Shown here in pieces: positions 25,263-34,385 of a stretch of DNA of 64,000 bases. Positions within the stretch are counted from its first letter, which is position 1. Every line of letters begins with the position of its first letter. The notes under the pieces are model-generated. The model was not told where the DNA came from. It made no database searches and saw only the letters and a program-made list of their open reading frames with translations. Source of the stretch: Paludibaculum fermentans (lineage in GTDB: Bacteria > Acidobacteriota > Terriglobia > Bryobacterales > Bryobacteraceae); NCBI RefSeq assembly GCF_015277775.1, contig NZ_CP063849.1, positions 5,471,501 to 5,535,500 of the forward strand. Reading direction: 5' to 3'. The position numbers and the translations under genes were made by a program.

Positions 25263-28247
25263 TCAGCGGCCCGCATTCCGCGTTCGCACCGCGTACACGC
25301 TCGATCGCGCCGCAATGAACAACGTCTTCCCATCCTTGCCGCCGAACGACAACTGCACCGGCCGTTCCGGCACATCGATCGTGTCGATCAGCTTGCCGGC
25401 CGGCGTGTACACATAGATCTCACCCGCGGCCAGGTATACGTTGCCTTGCGCGTCCACGGCCAAGCCTTCCGCCGCCTGGTCCACAAACAGCTTCAGGTTC
25501 GTCAACGTGCCTTCCGCATCCACCGTGGCCGAATACGTCTGGTGCTGTTCTTCGTTGCTCACATAGAACGGCCTGCCCGCCGCCGCAGGCGCCAGTCCGA
25601 AGCCGCGGATCACGTCTACCAGCTTCGAGCCGTAGTACAACCGGCCCGTCACAAAGTCCTCGCCCGCCGGCAGAAACGTCGACCCGTCCGGCGTCACATA
25701 CTGCGACGGCTTCCGCACCGGCACGTTCTCCAGGAAATCGTTCTCCAGCCGCCAGTGGGCCACCGGCAGCACCGGCGTCATCCCGGCTCTCGGTGCCGCG
25801 GCCTGCGGCTCCAGCATGCGCACCGGGGCGCCCGGCTTGTCCGGCTGCAGGCAGTACACCACCCCCTTGCCGCCATAAGAGACCACACACAGGTCGCCGG
25901 CTCTGTCGAAGAACAGATTCACCGGCTCCAGCGGAGCATCACTCACCGTCGACAGTTTCCGCTCAGCCGCATTCCAGCGGTGGATCCGCTGCCACTTGGC
26001 ATCGACGAAGTAGTAGTCGCCGGCCGCCGAAACAGCGCCACCCGATACGTTGAAGAACCCCGTGGCCAGCCGCTCCACGTTGACGCCGGGCTCCACGACG
26101 ACACTCGGAGCCTTCACCCGCGCCGCCGGAGCATGCCCGGAAACGTTCATCCAGGCGAATTCGCGCTGCCGCATCTGCACGTCGTGCGACTCGTCGTACA
26201 CCGCACTCTCGAAGGACGCTTTGGCATCGGTGTAGCAGTGTATGTTGCGCAGCTTGATGTCCTTCGAACCCGCAATCCGAATGGCATACGGGAAGGACTG
26301 GAACGCGCTCACCACTCGATACAGATGGAAGTTCGCCACGGTGATATTCGACGAGTCCTCGATCTCCATGGGAATCGCGTATCCGCTCTCACCACGCTCC
26401 TCTTCGGTCTGCGGAGCGTACACCACCCAGTTCGACACACGGTGGAACTGCAGCTCATAGCGCACGTGGTGCTCGCTCGACACGTGATACACACGCCCCG
26501 GAGTCGTTGTGTCCGACACCAGCAGGCCGGCCCGCGCGAACGTGCTCGGGGTCCAGATGTCGACAAACGTCCCGCCTCCGCCATTCGTCACCCACAGGCT
26601 CGGATACTGGCTGTCCCATTTCCGGTTCAGGTTCGGGTCCGCCGTATGCGTGTTGTTGTAGATGTCCTCGCGCGTCCCATCAATCTTCGACGTTCCATGG
26701 CCGCCCAGGAATCGCACATCGTTCATCATTGAATCCCGGCCCGCCATCCAGAGCGCGGCCACCGCACGCGGATTGACGCCGTTCGTGTAGATACCGAGCC
26801 CCGCCACCAGGTTCGTCCCACTCTTCGGAGCCTCCAGCACCGCCACGGGCCCGCCCAAGCCCTGGAATGCGGGCGTCCCATCGGCCAACACCAGCGCGGT
26901 CCTGCTGGGATGCAGGCCCACCAGCACCGTATCCGGCCGCATCGTGATCGTATCGGTGACGCGATACATGCCCATCGGGAAGTACAGCGCCCGATGAGCC
27001 GCGATGGCGCTCCGCAGCGCGGCCGTATCGTCAGTGCTCCCATCACCCTTCACGCCCAGCGTCTGGACATTCACCCAGGTCTCCTGGCCCGGCAAGGCCG
27101 GCAGATCGGCGCGATCCGCAGGCATCGACGAAATCGCCACCGCCTGCAGATCGGTCCGGAAAACACCCGCCGCGCCAACATCGGCATAGTGCAGCCCGTG
27201 GGAGAACGCCTTGACGTGATAGATCGCCGCCGGCCCCGCCACACGCCGCCCGCTCTCACGCAGCAGCGCCAGCACAGGCACATTGCGGCAGTCCAGATCC
27301 TCCAGGTTGATCTCCGTCCGCGGGCTCTTCTCCCGGCTGATCACAATCGCCGGATTGCTGACATTCTCAAACCGGCCGTTCTTGATCCACAGCTCTTCGA
27401 TGTAGCCGTCGTCGATATCGATGGCCGTGGGCACATTGCGGATCACCGGATGAATCAGCGTCAGCCCCGCTTCGTGCGTCCGGATCGCGGCCAGCCTCTG
27501 CCCCTCGAACACGGTGTCCACCAGCGTGAACTGCCAGCCCGGAGACGGCTTCCGCGTGAACACGCCATACTGCCCGCCCACAAAATGCAGATCTTCGCCA
27601 TAATTTCCGCCGTCGTGGATCCCCGCCAGCGCACTGCCCAACCGGAACTCGACGTGAGCCAGGTAGCAATGCTGCGCATACCGCGAACGCACAGCAACTG
27701 CGCCGGCATTCCCCGCCCCGATCTCAAAATCAATGTTGCTCAATGCCGAGTAGAAAGTGCCCGGATTCGCATCCAATGGCTGGCTCAGGTTCGCCTGGTG
27801 CAAGCCGCTGCGGCGCGGTCCCTGCACCGGCTGCTGGCCACTCCCGCCTGGCCGCTGGCCCCGCCCCGGCCGGTTCCCGGTGAAAAACACCATGTAGTTC
27901 TCCTGGGCTGGATCCTGGTACCCCGCAGTGGCATCGGCCAACACCAGCACGGGCCGCTGTGCGCCATACCCCATCAGCCGGATCCCCGGCCACACATGCA
28001 GGGTCCTGGTGATGCGGTACCGCCCCTGAGGGACAAACACTACGCCCTGCCCCGTGCTCTCCTGCACCTTGTCGATTGCGCCCTGAATCGCCTCCGTATC
28101 GTCCGCCACGCCGTCCGCCTTCACAGCGAAGCCCGCGCTCGTCAGATAGACCGCCTTCGGGTCCTCCGGCTTCACCGTGTAATACGAAGCCGCCGGCACG
28201 GGCAAGGCGGACGACAGACAGATCAACACAGACCAGATGCGCTTCAT
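25263..28247 (-). CDS. Secreted pectate-lyase-fold protein with two beta-helix domains and a propeller-like tail
   Basis: 994 residues from ATG 28247 (AAGGAG 12-13 bases upstream). Signal peptide MKRIWSVLICLSSALPVPAA. Two Pectate_lyase_3-type domains begin with GFAVKADGVADDTEAIQGAI and LGVKGDGSTDDTAALRSAIA; each continues through a VVFVPQGRYRIT or LYFPMGMYRVTD strand typical of GH28-related beta-helices. A Gly/Pro/Arg/Gln-rich insert (GRGQRPGGSGQQPVQG) interrupts the first. The last ~250 residues resemble an SMP-30/NHL propeller (EGLAVDAQGNVYLAAGEIYV). Likely acts on or binds an extracellular polysaccharide; lyase or hydrolase chemistry cannot be settled from the sequence. Confidence 0.85.
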   Translation of the reverse strand: MKRIWSVLICLSSALPVPAASYYTVKPEDPKAVYLTSAGFAVKADGVADDTEAIQGAIDKVQESTGQGVVFVPQGRYRITRTLHVWPGIRLMGYGAQRPVLVLADATAGYQDPAQENYMVFFTGNRPGRGQRPGGSGQQPVQGPRRSGLHQANLSQPLDANPGTFYSALSNIDFEIGAGNAGAVAVRSRYAQHCYLAHVEFRLGSALAGIHDGGNYGEDLHFVGGQYGVFTRKPSPGWQFTLVDTVFEGQRLAAIRTHEAGLTLIHPVIRNVPTAIDIDDGYIEELWIKNGRFENVSNPAIVISREKSPRTEINLEDLDCRNVPVLALLRESGRRVAGPAAIYHVKAFSHGLHYADVGAAGVFRTDLQAVAISSMPADRADLPALPGQETWVNVQTLGVKGDGSTDDTAALRSAIAAHRALYFPMGMYRVTDTITMRPDTVLVGLHPSRTALVLADGTPAFQGLGGPVAVLEAPKSGTNLVAGLGIYTNGVNPRAVAALWMAGRDSMMNDVRFLGGHGTSKIDGTREDIYNNTHTADPNLNRKWDSQYPSLWVTNGGGGTFVDIWTPSTFARAGLLVSDTTTPGRVYHVSSEHHVRYELQFHRVSNWVVYAPQTEEERGESGYAIPMEIEDSSNITVANFHLYRVVSAFQSFPYAIRIAGSKDIKLRNIHCYTDAKASFESAVYDESHDVQMRQREFAWMNVSGHAPAARVKAPSVVVEPGVNVERLATGFFNVSGGAVSAAGDYYFVDAKWQRIHRWNAAERKLSTVSDAPLEPVNLFFDRAGDLCVVSYGGKGVVYCLQPDKPGAPVRMLEPQAAAPRAGMTPVLPVAHWRLENDFLENVPVRKPSQYVTPDGSTFLPAGEDFVTGRLYYGSKLVDVIRGFGLAPAAAGRPFYVSNEEQHQTYSATVDAEGTLTNLKLFVDQAAEGLAVDAQGNVYLAAGEIYVYTPAGKLIDTIDVPERPVQLSFGGKDGKTLFIAARSSVYAVRTRNAGR

Positions 28248-28523
28248 GGCGGCGTCAGACTCCTTCTTCGGGCGCCGCGTCACCGCGCGCCCCAATGGCT
28301 CCAGGCCGGACTCGATTCCATCGAAGCCGGCGGCTTCCACCAGGAATTCCAGGCCTGTTGCACCCAATTAGTATCGAACCCCGTCCATAAACACAAGTGC
28401 GGGCGTGGTGCGGCTGTCTTGTGTCCGCCGGAGAATCGGCAACTCCATTTGCGCGCCCAAGCGCACTCCTGCCCAGCCACCCCAAAGGCTAATCCGCGGG
28501 ACCCTAATTCTCGATATTCACAA

Positions 28524-28547
28524 ACGGGATTGCTATACTAATCCCGT
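28524..28547 (+). promoter_or_regulatory. Extended -10 promoter inside a perfect palindrome
   Basis: ACGGGATT (28524-28531) and AATCCCGT (28540-28547) are perfect reverse complements around the 8-base centre GCTATACT. The centre carries an extended -10 (TGCTATACT, 28531-28539); no good -35 box is present. A regulator bound to the dyad would cover the -10 itself. Predicted start of RNA is near 28546, giving a leader of about 98 bases. Confidence 0.6.
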
Positions 28548-28561
28548 AGGCGATTCTATCG

Positions 28562-28643
28562 CTTATGCCTCGGATCGGATCGGCTTTGCCTTGAGGGGGG
28601 AAGAGCTGGATTTGGCAGGATCTTCCGTGCGCGGAGGCATAAG
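28562..28643 (+). promoter_or_regulatory. Structured 5' leader predicted to mask the ribosome binding site
   Basis: CTTATGCCTC (28562-28571) is the perfect reverse complement of GAGGCATAAG (28634-28643), which ends directly at the ATG and contains most of the GGAGG Shine-Dalgarno. A second perfect stem, GGAAGA (28599-28604) with TCTTCC (28621-28626), sits inside. Folded, the leader would hide the ribosome site of the NusG-like gene. This is read from base pairing only; the class, if any, is unknown to me. Confidence 0.6.
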
Positions 28644-29207
28644 ATGAACCGAACCGTCCAAGCTCCAGACTTTCCGCCATTCGCCCCCGATACCTGCGAT
28701 TTCGCTCGCTGTCCGGATGCCTGGTACGCTCTCACGGTTCGCCCCCAGCATGAAAGAGCCGTGGAACTCGCGCTGGCGGCCAGGGGTCTTGCCGCTTATC
28801 TTCCTGTCTTCGCAACTGTCAGAAAATGGTCCGACCGTTTCAAGAAATTGGTCGTGCCGTTATTTCCCGGATATATCTTCTGCCGTTTCGACGCTTCTTC
28901 CCGTGTGCAGGTATTAAAAACCCCAGGAGTGATCTCCATCGTGTCCACAGGACAAACGCCCACCCCCGTACCCGACGCCCAGGTGGAGGCGGTTCAAAAG
29001 ATGCTTGCCTCGGGCTCGCCCGTCGAGCCGTGCGCCTACCTCAAGGAAGGTGAGCGCGTGCGCATTGAGGAAGGACCCATGGCAGGCGTCGAGGGCATCC
29101 TGTTGGAAGTCCGCGACGCCTGCCGCCTGGTCGTGGCCATCGAACTCTTCCAGCGTTCAGTGTCCGTTCAGATCCATCGCGAGAGCGTCGTTCCCGTGCG
29201 AGGCTGA
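28644..29207 (+). CDS. NusG-paralogue transcription antiterminator (UpxY/RfaH-like)
   Basis: 187 residues. The NGN domain runs from CPDAWYALTVRPQHERAVEL through LPVFATVRKWSDRFKK and VPLFPGYIFCRF to TPGVISIVSTGQ. A KOW motif follows in RIEEGPMAGVEGILLEVRDA. This is longer at the N-terminus and less basic than housekeeping NusG and fits UpxY/LoaP-type paralogues, which load onto RNA polymerase to let it read through long polysaccharide operons. Here it lies on the opposite strand at the tail of the exopolysaccharide operon, its last 40 bases overlapping the WecA-like gene. Its target is therefore presumably reached in trans (inference). Confidence 0.85.
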   Translation: MNRTVQAPDFPPFAPDTCDFARCPDAWYALTVRPQHERAVELALAARGLAAYLPVFATVRKWSDRFKKLVVPLFPGYIFCRFDASSRVQVLKTPGVISIVSTGQTPTPVPDAQVEAVQKMLASGSPVEPCAYLKEGERVRIEEGPMAGVEGILLEVRDACRLVVAIELFQRSVSVQIHRESVVPVRG

Positions 29208-30697
29208 CTCATACCGCCCGCCGCGGCGGCCGCCTTAACATGCGTGTCGCGTGGGACATCGCCCGCCGGAGGCATCGTCCGCCGGCCTCGCGTGTCGATC
29301 GCTACCTGCAGCTGCCTCAGCTTCTCGCCCATCCCGCGATTGATCGCATCCGCCAGTTCATCGGCACCGCTGCACGGTATGCGGCTTTCGTTCGTCCGGT
29401 AGAACTCCACGAAGTCCGACCCGCCCACCGGGACCCACAGCCGCCACATCCCTGGCGACACCGCCTCCGGCCCATCGCTAAACCGGGTCCCGCCCAGGCT
29501 CGCCCGCACCGCTGCGAAACCAAATCCGTGATACACACTCAGCACAGCCTGCCAGCAGCCCTCCAACGAGGTCGCCATCGCCAGTTGCCTCCGGAAGCTC
29601 TGCAGGATCAACTGCCGGTTTAGCAGCCGCCGGAAGATCCCCTGCCGCAGCATCCGGCCGGCCTCCCCAAACTCCACGTAATCCAACTTACGGACGCCGA
29701 TCCAGGCCGCCACGCAGAACAGCAGCAGCACCAGCCCGCTGTAGTTCTCCCAAGTGCTGCCCGCCAGCGACAGAGCCGCTCCAAACGTACACACGCCATA
29801 CAGGGTCAGCGTTACTGCCTTTGGGCCCAGCCCCCGGGCCAGCAGCCGGTGATGCACATGCCCGCGATCCGCACCGAAGATCGGCTGCTGCCGCAAATAC
29901 CTCCGCGCAATCGCCAGGGTCGTATCCAGCAGTGGGACGGCCAGCGCCATCAGCGGAGCCGTCATTCCCAGGAACGTCGCCGACATCTGCCCCCACAGGA
30001 TCGCGAGTATCCCTAGCAGGAACCCCAGCGTCAAACTCCCGCAATCCCCCAGGAAGATCGACGCCGGATTGAAGTTGTACCGCAGGAATCCCAGAAGCGC
30101 CCCCGCCAGCGGGATTGTCGCGAACATTAGCGGCTCATTCCCGCGCAACATTGCCGCCGCCAGCGTCGTACACGTGGCGAAGAACCCGATGCCCGACGCC
30201 AGCCCATCTACTCCGTCAATCAAATTGACGGCGTTCGTACACGCCAACAGCCAGACCACGGTGAGCACCAGGCTCAGCCAACCCGGCAACGGATTGCCGC
30301 GAACCCCGGTGATCGCCACGTGCGCGAACCCAATCACCCACACGGACGCCACCAGTTGCCCCAGCAGCTTCTGCCAGGGCCGCAAACCCTTGATGTCATC
30401 CAGCAACCCGACCAGGAACACGAGCGCCACCCCTGGTACGATCCGCAGGATCCCGGGCAGCCATTCCGGCAGCATGGCCCGGTAATGGGGAGCCGCCCCG
30501 AGAACCAGGCACGACGAAGCAACATAGGTGAGCGCGATCGCAATTCCACCCACGCGCGAAATTGGTAGGCGGTGAATCTTTCTCCGGCCATCCGGCTGAT
30601 CCACCAGGCCGATCCGTTTCGACCAGCTCGCCACAATCGGCGTCAACACCAATGAGAGCAGGACGGAAAGCAGTCCCAGAAGTAACAATGAGTGCAT
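29168..30697 (-). CDS. WecA/MraY-like undecaprenyl-phosphate sugar-1-phosphate transferase
   Basis: 509 residues from ATG 30697 (GGAG ten bases upstream; a TTG five codons earlier is possible). Polytopic, with the family motifs VGLLDDIKGLRPWQKLLGQ, TNAVNLIDGVDGLASG, SIFLGDCGSLTLGF and the HVHHRLL loop. It starts glycan synthesis by moving a HexNAc-1-phosphate from UDP-sugar to undecaprenyl phosphate. After the membrane part (~345) there is a soluble extension of ~160 residues (e.g. LEGCWQAVLSVYHGFGFAAV) not needed in plain WecA. Likely the initiating enzyme for the operon upstream. Overlaps the convergent NusG-like gene by 40 bases. Confidence 0.88.
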   Translation of the reverse strand: MHSLLLLGLLSVLLSLVLTPIVASWSKRIGLVDQPDGRRKIHRLPISRVGGIAIALTYVASSCLVLGAAPHYRAMLPEWLPGILRIVPGVALVFLVGLLDDIKGLRPWQKLLGQLVASVWVIGFAHVAITGVRGNPLPGWLSLVLTVVWLLACTNAVNLIDGVDGLASGIGFFATCTTLAAAMLRGNEPLMFATIPLAGALLGFLRYNFNPASIFLGDCGSLTLGFLLGILAILWGQMSATFLGMTAPLMALAVPLLDTTLAIARRYLRQQPIFGADRGHVHHRLLARGLGPKAVTLTLYGVCTFGAALSLAGSTWENYSGLVLLLFCVAAWIGVRKLDYVEFGEAGRMLRQGIFRRLLNRQLILQSFRRQLAMATSLEGCWQAVLSVYHGFGFAAVRASLGGTRFSDGPEAVSPGMWRLWVPVGGSDFVEFYRTNESRIPCSGADELADAINRGMGEKLRQLQVAIDTRGRRTMPPAGDVPRDTHVKAAAAAGGMSQPRTGTTLSRWI

Positions 30698-30803
30698 TTG
30701 CAGTAGCTCCAAAATGGACCGGGCTCATCCGGCAAACCGCCGTTGCGGTGCCGTCCATGCAGGAAATTCGGTCAGGCGCTTCGCCAGTGGAAAGCAGTTC
30801 GGC

Positions 30804-31877
30804 TCAGCGCGTCCGCTCGAGCCGGTCGCGCCACGCCAGGAATGGCTGCTCCACGAATTGATAGGAAATCACCGCGACGCACAACGTGCACACTAGGTTC
30901 AGGGGGAACTGCGCCACAGTCAGACTCGACGTGCGGTCCAGGAACAGCTCCTGCCAGATGTACAGCGAGTAGCTGAGCACGCCGATGCGCATCAGGATCG
31001 CCGAGTTCAGCAACCCGCCGCCAAAGCTGCCCGGGTACCGCACGAAGCGGTCGATCAGCACCGCCACGCCCAGGTGCGCGAGTTGCATGAGGCCAAAGGA
31101 AAGCGCCTGCCGGTCGGCCAAATAGATGCCGGCCGCGGGAACCACCAGCAACAACAGCGGAATCGGCGACCTCAGCATACGCAGGTAGGTCTCCCATCGC
31201 CCCAGGCGCTCACTGACGCAAGCCAGCAGACAGCCGACGGCAATCGCGTCCGCATCCGTTGGCGCCCACCACGCGCCATGTCCGAAGGCCATCTTCGTCC
31301 CCACTCTTAGTAGCGGAGCCGCGACCGCAAACACCAGGCACGCCGCGCCGGCTCTCCGCCAGCCCAGCAGCACCAGGATCACCGGCCAGAGGATGTAGAA
31401 CTGCTCCTCCACCGACAACGACCACAAGTGCCCCACCGCCCAGCTCGGCCCGTCGACGAAGTTCATCGTGTAGGTGGCCGCGTGCACGAAATCGCTCCAA
31501 GCCATTGGGATCGTCCCCAGTGCGGCCAGCACCGCCACCACACTCAGATACACGATCGCCACAGGCAGAATCCGGAACGCCCGCCGCCGGTAGAACGTCC
31601 CCACCCGGATGGACCCGTGCTTGCGCCACTCTGCCTGCAGGATCCGCGTGATCAGGTACCCCGAGATGACGAAGAATACGTGCACGCCGAACTTTGCCAG
31701 CGCCCGCACCGGTTCCGTCACTTCGGAAAACCAGAAGCCTCGTGTGCCCACCAGGTGGCCGAACAGCACCAGCATGATCGAAAGGGCCCTCATCCCATCC
31801 AGGCTGGGAATGCGAGCAGTGGCCACCGCCAATAGACGAGGCCGGAACGGAATTGTGGGGGATGTGGCTGCTTGCAT
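30804..31877 (-). CDS. Acyltransferase 3 family membrane protein (OafA-like)
   Basis: 357 residues, about ten hydrophobic segments. N-terminal family motif RIPSLDGMRALSIMLVLFGH with the catalytic His at its end, then FFVISGYLITRIL and the TFYRRRAFRILP loop. WSLSVEEQFYILWP follows. OafA-type proteins O-acetylate or otherwise acylate polysaccharide units, so this would decorate the repeat unit made by the surrounding genes. It has no fused SGNH domain. Placed between a GT4 gene and the WecA-like gene, all on the minus strand. Confidence 0.88.
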   Translation of the reverse strand: MQAATSPTIPFRPRLLAVATARIPSLDGMRALSIMLVLFGHLVGTRGFWFSEVTEPVRALAKFGVHVFFVISGYLITRILQAEWRKHGSIRVGTFYRRRAFRILPVAIVYLSVVAVLAALGTIPMAWSDFVHAATYTMNFVDGPSWAVGHLWSLSVEEQFYILWPVILVLLGWRRAGAACLVFAVAAPLLRVGTKMAFGHGAWWAPTDADAIAVGCLLACVSERLGRWETYLRMLRSPIPLLLLVVPAAGIYLADRQALSFGLMQLAHLGVAVLIDRFVRYPGSFGGGLLNSAILMRIGVLSYSLYIWQELFLDRTSSLTVAQFPLNLVCTLCVAVISYQFVEQPFLAWRDRLERTR

Positions 31878-31925
31878 GTCTGAGTACGCAATGGCGTCGA
31901 ACGCCGGTTAACCGGATAACGGAAC

Positions 31926-33122
31926 TCAGGCGCTGGCCCGCAACTCCGGACTCAGCCCCTGCATCGCGGCCCGCACACTCGCGTACGTCCGCTCCCAGGA
32001 ATACTCGGTCGCCACCAGCCGCCGGCCCGCAAACGCCAGCGACCGCCGCAGCCCCACATCGTGGAACAGCCGGACGATCTGGTCCGCCGCATGCTTCGGC
32101 GAATGATAGACGAGCAGATCCCGGCCCGGCTTGGCCGCGATCCCCTCTAGCCCGATTGCAGACGTGACGCACGGCAGGCCCAGCGCCAGATACTCGAGGA
32201 CCTTGTTCTGCATCCCCGCCCCGGCCCGCACCGGACAGACGGCGCAGATCGCGCCATCCACGGCATCCGCGATACTCTCCACGCGGCCCGTCACCTCCAC
32301 GCCCTCCAGGCGCCGGAACGCCGCCGCCGCACCCTCGGGAATGTTGCCCACAATCCGGAACACCGCATTCACGCGCTGCCGCACCAGGGGCAGCACTTCC
32401 TGAATGAAGAAGTGGCAGGCATCCAGATTCTGCGCGCTCACCAGGTTGCCGATGAACGCGATCACGTTCCCCTCTTCGGGCAGCCGGAACCGCAACTGGT
32501 GCGTGTCCACGCCGTTCGGGATCACCTCCACCCGTGACGAATCGCTCTCCGTCAGGTACTCCTTATCTACATCGGAAATCAGCCACGTCGAATCGAACTG
32601 CGAGATCACCGTCTGCTCGTACTGCTTCAGCCGCTGCTGCTCCAGCCCGTAGATATACCGCCGCGGACCGCGCGCCCCTGTCAGTTTGCTGAAGCGCTCG
32701 TAGTTCAGCGACACCGCATCCGTCATTTCCAGGATCCGCCGGATCCCCGTGGCGTTCTCGATGTACTGCCCTGTGCGAATCAGGTGCGCCCATACCTGCC
32801 CGTGTGTCGGCAGCAAAGCCTCCACCCGTTCCCTGTATTCCGCTGACTCATAGTACGCAAGCTGGAACGGACGCGATGTCGGCAGCGCCATCAGCGTATT
32901 CCAATACGACTTCCACTTCGGCAAATACACCTTGTGGATCGCGTCAAACAGAGGCTCCGGCTGCTCGCCGTCCATCTCCTCCTGGCTCTGGCAGATGGTC
33001 AGCAGCGTCAGCCGCGACTCCTGCGCCAAGGCCTTGCAGACGTGATACACCCGCAGCCGGTCGCCTCCGATCACGGGGAACGGGAATCGTGAGGTCAAGA
33101 CCAGGGTCCTATTGCTCTTCAT
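31926..33122 (-). CDS. Glycosyltransferase, GT4-like
   Basis: 398 residues. N-terminal TSRFPFPVIGGDRLRVYHVC is the acceptor-side Gly-loop with the IGGDRLR signature of this subgroup; donor side has VIAFIGNLVSAQNLDACHFF and AGAGMQNKVLEYLALGLPCV (donor-binding Glu). Start overlaps the next upstream glycosyltransferase by 14 bases. It would add one sugar to the undecaprenyl-linked repeat unit at the cytoplasmic face. Specificity not inferable. Confidence 0.85.
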   Translation of the reverse strand: MKSNRTLVLTSRFPFPVIGGDRLRVYHVCKALAQESRLTLLTICQSQEEMDGEQPEPLFDAIHKVYLPKWKSYWNTLMALPTSRPFQLAYYESAEYRERVEALLPTHGQVWAHLIRTGQYIENATGIRRILEMTDAVSLNYERFSKLTGARGPRRYIYGLEQQRLKQYEQTVISQFDSTWLISDVDKEYLTESDSSRVEVIPNGVDTHQLRFRLPEEGNVIAFIGNLVSAQNLDACHFFIQEVLPLVRQRVNAVFRIVGNIPEGAAAAFRRLEGVEVTGRVESIADAVDGAICAVCPVRAGAGMQNKVLEYLALGLPCVTSAIGLEGIAAKPGRDLLVYHSPKHAADQIVRLFHDVGLRRSLAFAGRRLVATEYSWERTYASVRAAMQGLSPELRASA

Positions 33123-34266
33123 TCAGATCTCTCCAAAACTCTTGAATCGGACCGGCCACCAGGGCCGGGTGATACTTGCGGGCCTGCTCCAGGCCCAGCC
33201 GTGACATCTCCTTGCGCAGCGAGGGATCCGTCAAAGCGGAGCCCAGGGCGCTCGCCATGTCCTCCACGCTCCGCGGATTGAAGTACAGCGCGGCGCTGCC
33301 GCACACCTCAGGCAGCGACGTACACTGGCTCGTCACCACCGGCGTGCCCGAGGCCATTGCCTCCAGCACCGGAATGCCAAATCCCTCCGATAGCGACGGA
33401 AACAGAAACACCGCCGCTTCCCTGTACAACTGCCTCAGCGCCTCATCGCCGACCCGCGGCAGCATCTCCACCAGCCCGCCGATACCCAGTTGCCTCGCCA
33501 GTTCCTGGTAGTGCCCGTGAAACGGCTCGGAAACACCCACCACTTTCAGCGCATGGCATCCGGGCCGCCCAATCTCGTTGCAACGGGCGAAGGCCCGGAT
33601 CCCATCCGCGAGGTTCTTGTGCGGAGCCTCGCCGGACACACACAGCACATACGGCTCCCGAGCCGCCGCGGATCCGGGCGCCTCATACCAGTCCGTGCTG
33701 AGCGTGTTCGGAATCACGCGAATCCGGCCCGGTCGAATCCGGAACCGCTCCTGAATGCTCTGCGCCGTATGCTCGGATACGGCAATGATCTGGTCCGCCC
33801 GCTCAATCACGCGCGGCACCACGGTCCTTCGATACAGCCGCCCCGCCCGCTGGTACAGCGAGCCGTCCTGCGCACCGCGCTCCTGGTCCTCCAGGAAGAT
33901 CAGGTCATGCACCACCAGCACCAGCCGCAGTCCGGCGGGCAACCGTAGCGGTGCCGTATTGAACGGGCAGATCAACACCTGCAGATCCAACTTCCGCGCC
34001 AGCGCCGGAAGCGAGAACTGCTCCCAGAGCGGGTACATCTGAAACCCGCCGGCCTCCAATCGGAAATCGGCATCCGACTCGCCCGGCGCGCACAAGCCGA
34101 TCAGTTCCTTCTCCCGCCCGGCAATCAGAGTCCTGAGAAACCGCCCCATCCCACGGGTCGAGCCCATCGCCAGCCGCCCGTCAAAGCCAATGCGCAAGCT
34201 GCGCGATCGGCGCCGCGCCGCTGGGACCGTGTGTGGTGAAACCAACGTTGGTGAAGTTTGAGACAT
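33109..34266 (-). CDS. Glycosyltransferase family 4
   Basis: 385 residues. IGFDGRLAMGSTRGMGRFLR is the typical GT4 N-terminal loop, VHDLIFLED and AVSEHTAQSIQERF follow, and the C-terminal donor site is FPSLSEGFGIPVLEAMASGT (the E-x7-E motif). Overlaps the downstream glycosyltransferase by 14 bases. A 119-base gap without recognisable signals separates it from the next gene upstream. Ribosome site before ATG 34266 is poor. Confidence 0.88.
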   Translation of the reverse strand: MSQTSPTLVSPHTVPAARRRSRSLRIGFDGRLAMGSTRGMGRFLRTLIAGREKELIGLCAPGESDADFRLEAGGFQMYPLWEQFSLPALARKLDLQVLICPFNTAPLRLPAGLRLVLVVHDLIFLEDQERGAQDGSLYQRAGRLYRRTVVPRVIERADQIIAVSEHTAQSIQERFRIRPGRIRVIPNTLSTDWYEAPGSAAAREPYVLCVSGEAPHKNLADGIRAFARCNEIGRPGCHALKVVGVSEPFHGHYQELARQLGIGGLVEMLPRVGDEALRQLYREAAVFLFPSLSEGFGIPVLEAMASGTPVVTSQCTSLPEVCGSAALYFNPRSVEDMASALGSALTDPSLRKEMSRLGLEQARKYHPALVAGPIQEFWRDLNEEQ

Positions 34267-34385
34267 GAATTTCTACGTCGAAACAAGGTTTGGGCAATGA
34301 GCATGTATGCACACGGGAAGGCGCCTCTTCGCCGTGCGCGTTGGTTGAGATCTCGACTGGTCTTGTCGCCCGGGGCCGCCACCGC

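Larger units (their letters stand above)
28248..28643. other. Divergent intergenic region between the beta-helix gene and the NusG-like gene
   Basis: No coding sequence is supported. The left part holds an inverted repeat ACACAAG (28391-28397) / CTTGTGT (28418-28424) with a 20-base spacer, placed where the minus-strand promoter of the beta-helix gene would be; no convincing -10/-35 pair was found there. The right part holds the palindromic promoter and structured leader listed separately. Confidence 0.6.
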
